Below are positions 1-9,553 of a DNA stretch of 64,000 nucleotides, piece by piece. Position numbers and translations under genes: made by a program. The first letter of the stretch is position 1. Each line of letters starts with the position of its first letter. Source of the DNA: Candidatus Alistipes avicola (GTDB taxonomy: Bacteria; Bacteroidota; Bacteroidia; Bacteroidales; Rikenellaceae); contig DWYR01000008.1 in assembly GCA_019118565.1 (NCBI GenBank), forward strand, positions 62,001-126,000. Reading direction: 5' to 3'. Below the pieces are notes generated by a model that searched no databases, was not told where the DNA came from, and saw nothing but the letters and a program-made list of their open reading frames with translations.

Positions 1-55
1 GGTAACACAACAGATTCTGGTCCTGTTATTCTTGGTTCGAATCCAGGTAGCTCAA
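1..55 (+). tRNA. tRNA-Gln(CTG), 3' part
   Basis: The window opens inside a tRNA. The D-loop GGTAA, an anticodon arm whose 7-base loop TTCTGGT presents CTG, a T-arm with TTCGAAT between CTTGG and CCAGG, and the 3' acceptor strand ending at discriminator A (55) are all visible. CTG reads Gln codon CAG. The 5' acceptor and D-stem lie before base 1. CCA is not encoded, since CAA follows the discriminator. The anticodon stem has one mismatch, so the identity is good but not certain. Confidence 0.8.
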
Positions 56-60
56 CAAAA

Positions 61-88
61 AACCGCTGATCTTCAGCGGTTTTTTTTG
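61..88 (+). terminator. Intrinsic terminator after tRNA-Gln
   Basis: An 8-bp inverted repeat, AACCGCTG / CAGCGGTT (61-68 and 74-81) around loop ATCTT, runs into a T-tract. It sits just after the tRNA and just before the end of the convergent gene at 104, so it could serve both strands. Confidence 0.8.
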
Positions 89-103
89 TTTTGAAACTCT
101 TTG

Positions 104-895
104 TTAGAATCGGAATCCGATATAGAAACGAACGGAGCTGGTTTTCAGTTTTGCTTTGATCGAAGAGGTCTCGATTGACGGGTATTCCGAGTCGATATCG
201 ACCTCATTAACCGCGAATCCATTGTACTTAGCCGATCCCCAACGACCCTCGACTCCGAGCGAGATCATTCTCCATGCAATGGCCCCACCGAAGTTGAAGA
301 AGGTGGCATAGTTATAGTTGACATCGTCCATATATATCAATGAGAATGATGGCGTTACGCGGAAATAGAGGCTGACTTTCAGATCCTGCACCGGATTGAT
401 CGTAACCGAGGGACCGAACTGCATACCGTACTCGGCCTGATGAGCTGTTATCTCGTAAGCCTCGCTGCTTTCGCCGGGTTTCACCTCTTCCATGTCTATC
501 AGGCTGTATTGAGCGTAGTTCAGGTCTACCCAGCTCCAGTCCAGTCCGAATTTCAACATTCCCAGCAGCGGTTTCTTGTGGAGATAATAGGTTTTACCCC
601 AGCTCAGCGAAACGCCGAAGTCGTTTTTCATGTCGGGCATGTCGAAATCCTTGTAGATCAGTTTCTGGTTCACATAACCGATATTGAAATATTTGGATCG
701 TCCCTCCCATACTCTTTCGATCTTCTTTTGGGAGGTCAACTGGCTGTTGAGGTCGTCGATGATCCGTTGCAAAGAGTCGATTTTCTCGGCCTGATCCTCC
801 AGGGTCACCGGATCGGTATAGGCAGGCTCCTGAGCCCTCGCAGCCCAGATACAGAGATAGACTCCGATAAAAAGGGTAAAGATTCTTCTCATCAT
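104..895 (-). CDS. Putative outer-membrane beta-barrel protein
   Basis: Predicted 263-residue exported protein. I start it at the Met-Met pair (895), where MMRRIFTLF opens a signal peptide ending near ARAQ; the frame is open further upstream but that part overlaps the hslR-like gene and looks non-coding. After the signal come a short coiled-coil stretch (about residues 30-60, LEDQAEKIDSLQ) and alternating aromatic/polar strands ending in RFYIGFRF, a C-terminal Phe as in outer-membrane barrels. No family is recognised and the function is unknown. It follows the hslR-like gene by 40 bases and may be the last gene of the dcw transcript. Confidence 0.6.
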   Translation of the reverse strand: MMRRIFTLFIGVYLCIWAARAQEPAYTDPVTLEDQAEKIDSLQRIIDDLNSQLTSQKKIERVWEGRSKYFNIGYVNQKLIYKDFDMPDMKNDFGVSLSWGKTYYLHKKPLLGMLKFGLDWSWVDLNYAQYSLIDMEEVKPGESSEAYEITAHQAEYGMQFGPSVTINPVQDLKVSLYFRVTPSFSLIYMDDVNYNYATFFNFGGAIAWRMISLGVEGRWGSAKYNGFAVNEVDIDSEYPSIETSSIKAKLKTSSVRFYIGFRF

Positions 896-935
896 GATTT
901 GTTTGTTTAAAGGGGTTATTGGTGAATTGAAAAAA

Positions 936-1334
936 TTAATCCTCTTCCTCGTCGTAAAAAATCTCCTCCATGAGCGAGTCCAGTTCGCGACGCTCCTTTT
1001 TGGTGGGACGTCCCGTACCCCGGTCGCGGAAGACGAAGATCGTCTCATGCGGCACGTTCAGTTTGTCGAGCTCCTCCTGCGGGGTGATGTTCAGGCAGTA
1101 GTCCGGAACGTTCTTGGCCGGCTGGCGGCTTGAAACATAGCCGACCACTTTATATTGATAGGTTACCGGCATCCGCTTGACGGAGATGGTGTCGCCGATG
1201 CGCACCTCCCGCGAGGGCTTTGCATATGAACCGTTGACCAGTACGCGGTTCTGACGGATGGCTTCGGCGGCATCGCTGCGCGTCTTGAAGATGCGCACGG
1301 CCCAGAGGTATTTATCCAGTCTGATCTCTTCCAT
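936..1334 (-). CDS. hslR: S4-domain RNA-binding protein, Hsp15-like
   Basis: A 132-residue protein opening with an S4 RNA-binding fold (RLDKYLWAVRIFKTRS, then VLVNGSYAKPSREVRIGD, about residues 5-60), the Hsp15 arrangement. Hsp15 binds 50S subunits that carry stalled nascent chains and helps recycle them. The tail is highly charged (RGTGRPTKKERRELDSL and an acidic C-terminus), as in many bacterial Hsp15 homologues. It lies 53 bases after ftsW on the same strand. Family assignment is firm; the ribosome-rescue role is by homology. Confidence 0.8.
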   Translation of the reverse strand: MEEIRLDKYLWAVRIFKTRSDAAEAIRQNRVLVNGSYAKPSREVRIGDTISVKRMPVTYQYKVVGYVSSRQPAKNVPDYCLNITPQEELDKLNVPHETIFVFRDRGTGRPTKKERRELDSLMEEIFYDEEED

Positions 1335-1387
1335 ATCGCTCTTTTCTGGCGGACCGTCTCTGTTACTGGATGGCCCGGGGATTCGTA

Positions 1388-2668
1388 TTATTTTTCGTAC
1401 AAGGATTCCGATTTTGGCATATCGTGCGACTGTTCGTCATTCTGTCGGCTGACGCTCAGGATCATTCCCAGGGCGATGGCCGTAAAGATCATCGAGGAGC
1501 CTCCGCGCGAGATGAGCGGCAGGGTTTGTCCCGTTTCGGGGATGAGGTTTACCGTCACCATGATGTGGAGCAGAGCCTGGCAGGTGATAAGCAGAGCCAG
1601 TCCCAGTACCAGCAGTCCCGGGAAGGCCGTGCCGCATCGTCGGAAGATCTCGATGGCCCGGAAAAAGATCCAAAGGTAGAGTAGCAGCAGGGCAACGGCC
1701 AGGATGATGCCGTACTCTTCGACAAAGAAGGCGTAGGCATAGTCGCTTTCGGGGTGGATCATCTCCACGCGCATGGCGCTCTGCCCGGCTCCTTCGCCCA
1801 GCAGGCCGCCGTTGTGGATAGCGATCATCGAACGCTCGGTGTCGGTCAGTTTGTCGATCGGTTTTTCGGTTTGGGAACTTGTCCACAGGTCAATCCAGGT
1901 CTCGACGCGGCCTCCGGCCGTCTCGCTTCGTCCCAGATTGAGAAGTCCGGCCAGCATCACGGCGGCAAAGGCCAGCCCGAGCAGTTTCAGGAGCTCTTTC
2001 ATTCGAACCCGTCCGATCAGCATCATTACCCATGAGGTGAAGAATACCAGCACGGCCGAGGAGGTGTGCGCCGGGAAGATCACCACGCAGGAGAGCAGTA
2101 CGGGAAAAAGAATCGGCCAAGTTCCCTCTCGCCAGATCTTTTTCTGATCGGGACGCTTCCACCGGAAGGGGTTGAGCGAGGGGATGATCCGTATCTTGTC
2201 GATGGTACTCTGCCGACCGGCCAGCTGCCGGGCGAGAAAGAGCACGGTGGCGATCTTCAACGCCTCGGAGGGCTGGAGCTGGAACGGGCCGAGCGGGATC
2301 CAGCGGGCTGCCCCGTTCGTTGTTGCCCCGATGAAGTAAACGGCAGTCGTCAAAAGGATACTGATGGCGTAGGCGGCCAGCGACAGCCGGTTGTAGATGC
2401 GGGCATTGATCTTGTGGGTGATGATCACCAACGGGACACAGATCAGCAGCAGCATCAGCTGTTGGCGCAGGAAGTGGGCTGTCGAACGGGCCGTATGGGC
2501 ATCGTAGGCCATTTTCGCCGTTGAGGAGTAAACCACCAGGATAGAGATGACGGCCAGGGCCACGATAATGACCCACAGCACGCGATCGCCTGTGATGAGT
2601 TTGAATCCAGCAGCCTGCTCCTCTCTGCCTGCAGCTTCCGTCTTGTCGTTTTTAGCCTCCTCTTTCAT
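1388..2668 (-). CDS. ftsW: FtsW, septal peptidoglycan polymerase (SEDS family)
   Basis: A 426-residue polytopic membrane protein of the FtsW/RodA/SpoVE (SEDS) family, the glycosyltransferase that polymerises lipid II at the division septum with its partner PBP (ftsI, upstream in this cluster). About ten membrane segments are visible, with family segments such as NGAARWIPLGPFQLQPSE and, near the C-terminus, PETGQTLPLISRGGSS. The first 30 residues are a hydrophilic cytoplasmic tail. It starts 6 bases after murD. Its place in a dcw cluster next to mur genes favours FtsW over RodA. Confidence 0.92.
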   Translation of the reverse strand: MKEEAKNDKTEAAGREEQAAGFKLITGDRVLWVIIVALAVISILVVYSSTAKMAYDAHTARSTAHFLRQQLMLLLICVPLVIITHKINARIYNRLSLAAYAISILLTTAVYFIGATTNGAARWIPLGPFQLQPSEALKIATVLFLARQLAGRQSTIDKIRIIPSLNPFRWKRPDQKKIWREGTWPILFPVLLSCVVIFPAHTSSAVLVFFTSWVMMLIGRVRMKELLKLLGLAFAAVMLAGLLNLGRSETAGGRVETWIDLWTSSQTEKPIDKLTDTERSMIAIHNGGLLGEGAGQSAMRVEMIHPESDYAYAFFVEEYGIILAVALLLLYLWIFFRAIEIFRRCGTAFPGLLVLGLALLITCQALLHIMVTVNLIPETGQTLPLISRGGSSMIFTAIALGMILSVSRQNDEQSHDMPKSESLYEK

Positions 2669-2674
2669 CAGTCG

Positions 2675-4027
2675 TTATTTGGCATGAGAGGCGACCCATT
2701 CCTTGAAGAGTTCGCCTCGGTTCTCATAGTTCTTGAACAGGTCGAAACTTGCGCAGGCCGGCGAAAGCAGCACGACATCGCCCGGCCGTGCCGCTGCACG
2801 GGCTGCCTGCATTGCCTCCTCGAGCGAGCCGGTCGAAAGTACCTTCGGAACGATTCCGGTAAAGTTGTCCACCAGTTTCTTGTTGTCCACACCCATGCAG
2901 ACAAGCGTATGGACCTTTTCGCGGGCGAACTTCTTGAGCGGCTCGTAGTCGTTGCCCTTGTCCGTACCGCCGGCAATCCATACTACCGGGCGTTTCATGC
3001 TCTCCAGTGCGTACCAGGTCGAATCGACATTGGTGGCCTTCGAGTCGTTGATATAGAGAACGCCGTTGATCTCTCCGGCTGGTTCCAGACGGTGCTCGAC
3101 AGGTTGGAAATCGTAGATCGAACGCTGGATCTGCTCCGGGGCGACACCGGCGGCCAAGGCTGCAAGTGCCGCTGCCATGGCATTGTAGGTGTTGTGAAGA
3201 CCCGGGATCTGCATCCGGTTCGTATCGATTTCGACCGAACTCTTGCCTACCGTTGCCGTAAATTTGCCGTCGAGCAGGAAGGCGTCACCCGCTCCGCTCG
3301 CTACGGCATTCTTGGCCGCAAAGGGGAGTTGCTTCATGCGCAGGTCGTATTTGGGCAGTTGCTGCCAGATCACCTCGTCATCACCCGAATAGATGAAGTA
3401 GTCGTTCGAGAGCTGGTTTTGCGTAATGCGCATCTTGCTGTCGATGTAGTTCTGGAAACAGTAGTCGTAACGGTCCAGATGGTCGGGGGTGATGTTGGTC
3501 AGCACGCCAATATGGGCCCGGAACTTGCACATGCCGTCCAATTGGAACGAACTTAGCTCCAATACATACCAGTCGTACGATCCCGTGGCGACCGAATAGG
3601 CGAAACTTTCACCGATGTTGCCGCCCAGGGCAACGTTGTAGCCGGCGTCGCGCAGGATCTTGTAGATGAGCGACGTGGTGGTTGTCTTGCCGTTCGATCC
3701 GGTTATGCAGATCGCGCGGGCCTTATCCATGTAACGTCCGGCAAACTCGATCTCGGAGATGATCGGAATGCCTGCTTCGCGGATCTTGCAGACCATCGGG
3801 GCCTTTTCCGGAATGCCGGGTGATTTGACCACCTCGTCGGCAGCCAGAATTCGCTCTTCTGTGTGCTGCCCCTCTTCGTAGGGGACCTCCCACTGGTCGA
3901 GGGCGGCTTTATAACGATCGGCGATCTTTCCCTTGTCCGAGAGGAATACGTCGAACCCTTTTTTCTTGGCGAGGATGGCGGAGCCGTATCCGCTGATTCC
4001 GCCTCCCAATACAACGATTTTCTTCAT
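2675..4027 (-). CDS. murD: UDP-N-acetylmuramoyl-L-alanine--D-glutamate ligase
   Basis: A 450-residue cytoplasmic Mur ligase adding D-Glu to UDP-MurNAc-L-Ala with ATP. The N-terminus has a Rossmann-like GGGISGYGSA (8-17), the ATP loop GSNGKTT is at 110-116, and the DHLDRY and NDSKATN motifs of the central and C-terminal domains are present. Length is typical. Gaps of 6 bases to mraY and to ftsW indicate one transcript. Confidence 0.95.
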   Translation of the reverse strand: MKKIVVLGGGISGYGSAILAKKKGFDVFLSDKGKIADRYKAALDQWEVPYEEGQHTEERILAADEVVKSPGIPEKAPMVCKIREAGIPIISEIEFAGRYMDKARAICITGSNGKTTTTSLIYKILRDAGYNVALGGNIGESFAYSVATGSYDWYVLELSSFQLDGMCKFRAHIGVLTNITPDHLDRYDYCFQNYIDSKMRITQNQLSNDYFIYSGDDEVIWQQLPKYDLRMKQLPFAAKNAVASGAGDAFLLDGKFTATVGKSSVEIDTNRMQIPGLHNTYNAMAAALAALAAGVAPEQIQRSIYDFQPVEHRLEPAGEINGVLYINDSKATNVDSTWYALESMKRPVVWIAGGTDKGNDYEPLKKFAREKVHTLVCMGVDNKKLVDNFTGIVPKVLSTGSLEEAMQAARAAARPGDVVLLSPACASFDLFKNYENRGELFKEWVASHAK

Positions 4028-4033
4028 TTCTTT

Positions 4034-5278
4034 CTAACGGATCTTGAGTGTAACGAGCGTAATGGCGGCCAGCAGCAGGGAGATGATCCAGAATCGCGTA
4101 ACGATCTTGGTTTCGAACAAGCCCTTCTTCTGGAAGTGGTGGTGGATGGGCGACATGAGCAGCAGACGCCGACCTTCGCCGTATTTGCGCTTCGTATATT
4201 TAAAATAGGAGACCTGCATCATGACCGAGAGGCTCTCGACCAGGAAAACACCGCAGAGCAGGGGAAGGAGCAGCTCCTTGCGGATGCAGAGGGCGAAGAC
4301 GGCGATAATGCCGCCGATCGAGAGCGATCCGGTATCGCCCATGAAGATCTGAGCCGGGAAACTGTTGTACCACAGGAAGCCGATCAGGGCTCCGACGAAG
4401 GCTCCCGCGAAGACTACCAGCTCGCCACTGCCGGGAATATACATGATATTCAGGTAGTCGGCATAGATGATGTGTCCCGACAGGTAGGCCAGTACTCCCA
4501 GCACGGCGACGATCGGGGCCGAGACACCCGTAACGAGTCCATCCAGTCCGTCGGTCAGGTTGGCCGAGTTCGATACGGCCGTAACGATGAAGATGGCCAC
4601 CAGCACATAGAGGATCCATGTGAGTACCTTGTTGCCTCCCGTGAGCCAGTTGTAGTCGAACTCGTTGTCCTTGACGAAGGGGATAGTCGTCTGGGTGGTA
4701 CGGTGGCTCTCGGAGCTGACGATGAAACGACGCGTATGCGTAGCGATCTCCTCTCCGTTTTCGTCCACATAGACCGTTTCGATCGGCTCGCTCGTCTTCT
4801 CCTGTACGACGATGTCGGGCGAGAAGCACATGACCGTGCCGACGATGATACCCAGGCCGACCTGTCCGACCACTTTGAAACGTCCCTTCAGACCATCCTT
4901 GCGGTGGCGGAATACTTTGATGTAGTCATCCAGGAATCCGATCAGACCGAGCCAGATCGTCGAGATGATCATCAGCTGGATATAGACGTTGTCGAGTTTG
5001 CCGAACAGGAGTACGGGCACCAGGATCGCCAGCAGGATGATGATACCTCCCATGGTCGGCGTACCTTTTTTCTGTAGTTGGCCTTCGAGTCCCAGGTCGC
5101 GAATATCCTCGCCGATCTGCTTGCGCCGCAGGAAGTTGATGATGTTGCGGCCGAAGATGATGATGATCAGCAGGGCCAGAATGATGGCGAAAGCCGCCCG
5201 GAAGGAGATGTATTGGAACATGCCCGCCCCGGGAATATCGTAGGCTTTGTCGAGGTATTTGAACAGATGGTAAAGCAT
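4034..5278 (-). CDS. mraY: Phospho-N-acetylmuramoyl-pentapeptide transferase
   Basis: MraY moves phospho-MurNAc-pentapeptide to undecaprenyl phosphate to make lipid I at the inner membrane. The 414-residue sequence has about ten membrane segments, the [11 protein letters not shown] motif, the LDDYIKV acidic motif and [12 protein letters not shown]. It is some 50 residues longer than the roughly 360-residue enterobacterial enzyme because of a polar insert (about residues 150-205, containing [14 protein letters not shown]), which I take to be an extracytoplasmic loop; such inserts are usual in Bacteroidetes MraY. It lies 9 bases after murE. Confidence 0.95.
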   Translation of the reverse strand: MLYHLFKYLDKAYDIPGAGMFQYISFRAAFAIILALLIIIIFGRNIINFLRRKQIGEDIRDLGLEGQLQKKGTPTMGGIIILLAILVPVLLFGKLDNVYIQLMIISTIWLGLIGFLDDYIKVFRHRKDGLKGRFKVVGQVGLGIIVGTVMCFSPDIVVQEKTSEPIETVYVDENGEEIATHTRRFIVSSESHRTTQTTIPFVKDNEFDYNWLTGGNKVLTWILYVLVAIFIVTAVSNSANLTDGLDGLVTGVSAPIVAVLGVLAYLSGHIIYADYLNIMYIPGSGELVVFAGAFVGALIGFLWYNSFPAQIFMGDTGSLSIGGIIAVFALCIRKELLLPLLCGVFLVESLSVMMQVSYFKYTKRKYGEGRRLLLMSPIHHHFQKKGLFETKIVTRFWIISLLLAAITLVTLKIR

Positions 5279-5287
5279 GATGCTGTA

Positions 5288-6748
5288 TTATTTTTTTGCG
5301 AAGAGTTCGAACGCGCGTGAAACCTCCTCCTTATCGTCGAAGTGGTGTTTCGTGTCGCCGATGATCTGGTAGTTCTCGTGTCCTTTACCGGCAATGAGAA
5401 TGAAGTCGCCCGGTTTGGCCAGCATGGCCGCCGTGCGGATGGCTTCACTGCGGTCGGTAATGCGCATGAAGCGGTCGTCCGAAGCCAGCCCGGCCACCAT
5501 GTCGTCCAGAATTGCCTCCGGATTTTCGTGGCGGGGGTTGTCCGAGGTCAAAATGGCCGTGGTGGCATACTTGGCGGCGATTTGCGCCATCTCGGGACGT
5601 TTGGTCTTGTCACGGTCGCCGCCGCAGCCGCAGATGACAAGGAGTTGTTGGTTCGGACGGCGGAGCTCCTCGATGGTCTGCAGTACCTTTTCCAGTGCGT
5701 CAGGGGTGTGGGCGTAGTCGACGATCGCCGTTACGCCGTTGGCTGCCCGAACGAATTCGAAGCGTCCGCTCACCGGGTGCAGCGTACTCAGGCTGCGCAG
5801 CACCTCGTCTCGGTCGGCTCCGAGCAACAGGGCCGTTGCATAGACACTGAGCAGATTGTAGGCATTGAAACGCCCCAGGAAGTGTACCCACACTTCGTTC
5901 CCGTCCAGATGCAGTTCCATACCGTCGGGGTGGGTCTCGAGAATCTTGCAGCGGAAATCGGCCATCGACTGCAGGGAATAGGTCTTGACCGCTGCACGCG
6001 TGTTCTGTACCATGACACGTCCGTTGCGGTCGTCGATATTGACCAGTGCGAACGCTTCGCGCGGCAGGTTGTCGAAGAAGAGTTTTTTCGCCCGAATGTA
6101 TTCGGCGAAGGTCTTGTGGTAGTCCAGATGGTCATGGGTGATGTTCGAAAAGATAGCCCCCGTGAAGTGCAACCCACGGATACGCTCCTGCACGATGGCG
6201 TGCGAGGAGACCTCCATGAAACAGTATTCGCAGCCAGCCTCGACCATACGGGCCATCATCTCGTTCAGACGGATGGTATCCGGTGTGGTGTGGGTCGATT
6301 CGATGCTTTCGCGGTCGATCCGATAGACCACCGTCGAGATCAGCCCCACCTTGTAGCCCAGATGGTGGAACAGATCATAAAGCAGTGTGACGGTTGTAGT
6401 TTTGCCGTTGGTGCCGGTGATGCCGACCAGTTTCAGCTGGCGGCTGGGATACTCGTAGAATGCCGCAGCCATATCGGCCATGGCGGCATTGGTATCTTCG
6501 ACTACGACATAGCTTACCCGCGGGTCGGGTTTCTCGGGTAGTCGCTGGCAAACGACAGCCACGGCTCCAGCCAGTACGGCTGACTCGATGAAGGCGTGTC
6601 CATCGGTCTGCGTGCCGCTGACCGCAAAAAAACAATCTCCGACAGCGACCTGCCGAGAGTCGTAAACGAGCCGGTTTATCTCCGGGTCATCGGGCCCGAC
6701 CAGATGGAGTACCGGAGTTTTGGCAATCAATTCATTTAATCGTTTCAT
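5288..6748 (-). CDS. murE: UDP-MurNAc-tripeptide synthetase (MurE)
   Basis: A 486-residue Mur ligase adding the third residue of the stem peptide. The ATP loop GTNGKTT is at 112-118, HTTPD and the SSHAI motif follow, and near residue 405 there is DNPRHENP. A DNPR motif marks enzymes specific for meso-diaminopimelate rather than lysine, so this species should have DAP-type peptidoglycan (inference from the motif). It starts 4 bases after ftsI. Confidence 0.95.
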   Translation of the reverse strand: MKRLNELIAKTPVLHLVGPDDPEINRLVYDSRQVAVGDCFFAVSGTQTDGHAFIESAVLAGAVAVVCQRLPEKPDPRVSYVVVEDTNAAMADMAAAFYEYPSRQLKLVGITGTNGKTTTVTLLYDLFHHLGYKVGLISTVVYRIDRESIESTHTTPDTIRLNEMMARMVEAGCEYCFMEVSSHAIVQERIRGLHFTGAIFSNITHDHLDYHKTFAEYIRAKKLFFDNLPREAFALVNIDDRNGRVMVQNTRAAVKTYSLQSMADFRCKILETHPDGMELHLDGNEVWVHFLGRFNAYNLLSVYATALLLGADRDEVLRSLSTLHPVSGRFEFVRAANGVTAIVDYAHTPDALEKVLQTIEELRRPNQQLLVICGCGGDRDKTKRPEMAQIAAKYATTAILTSDNPRHENPEAILDDMVAGLASDDRFMRITDRSEAIRTAAMLAKPGDFILIAGKGHENYQIIGDTKHHFDDKEEVSRAFELFAKK

Positions 6749-6752
6749 CTCT

Positions 6753-9005
6753 TTATCTGAGTGTTATACTAACAGCTCCTCCGCGCGAAATGTGTGCGCC
6801 GGGAGCGATACTTTGTGATCGTACAGTCCCTTTTCCCGAAAAGGATACTTTGAGTCCCTGGCTTTCGAGCAGGAACAGGGCATCTTTCAATCCCATGCCG
6901 ACCACATCGGGCATGATGCCTGCCTGTTGAGGCTCGGCCGTAATCGAGACGTGCGAGAGTGAGTCGATCCGTACCGTACCCCATCCTGTACGTTCGTCGG
7001 ACGAAACGCGGGGTGAGAGCTGTCCGGCTACCTTCCGCGTTTGGGTGATGTTCCCTCCTTTGATCCGGTCGGGATAGTATGTTCGGTCTCCGGATACAGA
7101 CTCGATTTTCCAATCGTGTTCCCGGTTGTACAGGTAGGTGATCAATTTCTTGACCACCGGACCCGACAGGGGACCGCCGTAGTAGGCTTTGCCGGCCTGT
7201 CGTTTGGTGTGGATGGTTGTCAGAACCGTATAGCGGGGATTATCAGCCGGGAAGTAGGCGGCCATGCTGCCCACGTAGTATCCGTCGCGGTAGCCGATTT
7301 TGTCGTCGGCATATTGGGCGGTTCCGGTTTTGGCTGCAACGCGGTAGAGGGTCGTATCGCGGAAAAATCCGGCCCCCGTTCCTTCCGTGCCGACGCTTTC
7401 GAGCAACGATTGAACCTGTTGCAGAGTGCCGGGAGAGCAAATCTGGTCGACCAGCGTCTGCGAGCGGAATCGCTGTAGTACATCGTCGCCCCGACGAAAC
7501 TCTTTGACCAGAAGCGGTGAGATCATCTTGCCGTTATTGGCGATGGCGTTATAGAATGTAATGACCTGAATAGGAGCCAGTTTGATGCGGTAACCGAAAC
7601 TGCGGCGGATGAGCATGCTGTTCGGGTCGGGGACCTCCTTCCAGTCCTGGAAGAGCGGTTCCTTCTCCCCGAAAGCTTCCAGACCGACCGTCTTGTCCAG
7701 GTGGAGGTGTTTCATAAAGTCGCTGTAACGCTCCTTGTCGTTGGCATAGCGTTCCCAGATGGCCTTGGCGAAGTAGACGTTCGACGATTGGGCTACCGCC
7801 GTGCGGAAATCCATGTCGTGGAATCCGGCATGCGAGTCCTGCACCCGGATGCCGCCGACCATCACCACGCGGCCGTTACCTGTATCATAGGTTTGCGAAA
7901 GGGGCATATTGGCATCTTCGAGCAGCAACAGCATCGAAGCCAGCTTGAAGGTCGACCCCGGCTCGGTGCTGCGTCCGATTGCGTAGTTTTCGCGCTCGGC
8001 ATAGTTGCCGCTGGGGGTGCGTCCCAGATTGACCATGGCAATGATTTCGCCCGTTTTGACCTCCATGACGATCGTTGTCCCCCAGATGGCGTTTTGGGCG
8101 ATCATCTGTTCGCGCAAGTATTTGTCCGCCACGTCCTGAACATCCAGGTCGAGTGTGGTCACGACATCCATACCGTCGACCGGATCCTGATTATCCCCGT
8201 CCACGACTCGTCCGTAGAATCCGCGGGCGATGCGTTGACGCGTTGTTTTGCCGTCACGGCCGGCCAACTCGTCGCGGTAAACCGCTTCGATACCGTAGTT
8301 ACCCCGGTTGCCGGTCAAACCGATCGTACGTCGCCCGAGTTCTCCCTGCGGGTAAACTCTTTCGTCGGTCTCAACCAGGTTGTAGACCATACCCATGTTC
8401 CAGTTCAGCAGCGGGTATTTGCGCAGCGTCTGCCACTCGGTGTAGTCGATCTCGCGAGGGAAAATCGGTACGGGGGTATGGTCACGTATCGTATCATAGA
8501 GTTTCTTGGGCACCAGTTCCCGGTCGAGTATCCTGTCGATCAGGCGGGCGAACCACCCTTCGGAACGGGCGACCAGGGTGTCTTTCCGGAAGATGACCCG
8601 ATAGCGTTTGTTGTGTTCGCTTCGGAACATTTTGCGGTATTCGGAGGCCGGTTTGTCACGGAAATAGGCTGCAAGCAATTTGGAGAGCGAGTCGCTCTGC
8701 TCGTGGAAGGTACGGATCGAATCGAGACCCGGACTTCCGAAGTCGAACTCGACCTGGTAGCGGAAAATCGAGGTGGCCAGCGGGTCGCCGTTGCGGGTTA
8801 GGATGCTGCCGCGCTGAGCGGGGATGATCTCTTCGGTGAAGATACGGCCGGCCAGACGGTCGGCGTTGTAGGCTACTTCCGAACTGAAGAGTTGTACCCA
8901 GATCAGACGGATGATGATGAGCAGGCCGGCCAGGATGAACAGCAGGTAGAGCAGTCTTACCCGTAACAGGATGTCGCTTTTGATGCGTGATTTTTCCTCT
9001 TTCAT
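6753..9005 (-). CDS. ftsI: Penicillin-binding transpeptidase with PASTA domain (FtsI/PBP3)
   Basis: A 750-residue class B PBP for septal cross-linking. A short cytoplasmic N-terminus and one membrane anchor (about 13-35) precede the PBP dimerisation domain (PAQRGSILTRNG). The transpeptidase domain carries the three active-site motifs: STFK near 352, SSN near 407 and KTGTA near 560. A single PASTA domain (PDVVGMGLKDALFLLESQG) forms the C-terminus, about 690-750; PASTA-tipped FtsI is common in Bacteroidetes and Firmicutes and absent from E. coli PBP3. It lies 12 bases after the ftsL-like gene. Confidence 0.93.
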   Translation of the reverse strand: MKEEKSRIKSDILLRVRLLYLLFILAGLLIIIRLIWVQLFSSEVAYNADRLAGRIFTEEIIPAQRGSILTRNGDPLATSIFRYQVEFDFGSPGLDSIRTFHEQSDSLSKLLAAYFRDKPASEYRKMFRSEHNKRYRVIFRKDTLVARSEGWFARLIDRILDRELVPKKLYDTIRDHTPVPIFPREIDYTEWQTLRKYPLLNWNMGMVYNLVETDERVYPQGELGRRTIGLTGNRGNYGIEAVYRDELAGRDGKTTRQRIARGFYGRVVDGDNQDPVDGMDVVTTLDLDVQDVADKYLREQMIAQNAIWGTTIVMEVKTGEIIAMVNLGRTPSGNYAERENYAIGRSTEPGSTFKLASMLLLLEDANMPLSQTYDTGNGRVVMVGGIRVQDSHAGFHDMDFRTAVAQSSNVYFAKAIWERYANDKERYSDFMKHLHLDKTVGLEAFGEKEPLFQDWKEVPDPNSMLIRRSFGYRIKLAPIQVITFYNAIANNGKMISPLLVKEFRRGDDVLQRFRSQTLVDQICSPGTLQQVQSLLESVGTEGTGAGFFRDTTLYRVAAKTGTAQYADDKIGYRDGYYVGSMAAYFPADNPRYTVLTTIHTKRQAGKAYYGGPLSGPVVKKLITYLYNREHDWKIESVSGDRTYYPDRIKGGNITQTRKVAGQLSPRVSSDERTGWGTVRIDSLSHVSITAEPQQAGIMPDVVGMGLKDALFLLESQGLKVSFSGKGTVRSQSIAPGAHISRGGAVSITLR

Positions 9006-9017
9006 CTCCTTTTCCTC

Positions 9018-9533
9018 TTACTCGATGGGTTCGGCCGGGGTGGTCGGGTCCTGAAGGTCGATTCCGCGCCTTTTGAGCTCTTCGACGATGGCTGAATGGG
9101 TCGTACGACGGAAGCGCTGTTCCTGTAGGCGGGTTGAGCGTTCGCGCAGCATTTGCACTTCGCGATAGAGTCGCGAGTGTTTCATGTCCAGATGCAGAGC
9201 CGTGAACATTACGAAAATGCTGATGAAAAACATGGCGGCGATGCAGATCAGGTAACGGTAGTATTCCGAGGCCCCCTTGCGGACTAGGATGTTCCCTGAA
9301 AAGAGTTGCCAGAACATGCTTGAACGGAACCGTTCGCGGCGACGTTCGGCCTCTTCGCGCTTCGTTCGTTCAGCCTCTTCGCGTTCCTGGTCGGCACGAA
9401 TGTCCTCTTCGGCCTCGCCGCTCTGTACGCGGAGCACCTCGCGCCGGATCTTGCGGGCGAGTTCCTCCTCTTCAAGCTGCGCGGCACGCTGCTCGTCGGT
9501 AACGGGGTCGAATTCGTGGTCTGTGTATTTCAT
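9018..9533 (-). CDS. FtsL-like division protein
   Basis: A 171-residue bitopic protein. I start it at MKYTDHEFD (9533); the frame stays open into the rsmH gene upstream, but that is overlap. A long charged, probably helical cytoplasmic part (about 15-75, rich in Glu and Arg) is followed by one membrane segment (about 93-112, CIAAMFFISIFVMFTALHL) and a short extracytoplasmic coiled coil. Position between rsmH and ftsI and this topology are those of FtsL, which with FtsB/FtsQ activates FtsWI. FtsL is poorly conserved, so the call rests on synteny and topology. The cytoplasmic part is longer than in E. coli FtsL. Confidence 0.75.
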   Translation of the reverse strand: MKYTDHEFDPVTDEQRAAQLEEEELARKIRREVLRVQSGEAEEDIRADQEREEAERTKREEAERRRERFRSSMFWQLFSGNILVRKGASEYYRYLICIAAMFFISIFVMFTALHLDMKHSRLYREVQMLRERSTRLQEQRFRRTTHSAIVEELKRRGIDLQDPTTPAEPIE

Positions 9534-9553
9534 GGTGCGGAACGTCGGTCGGG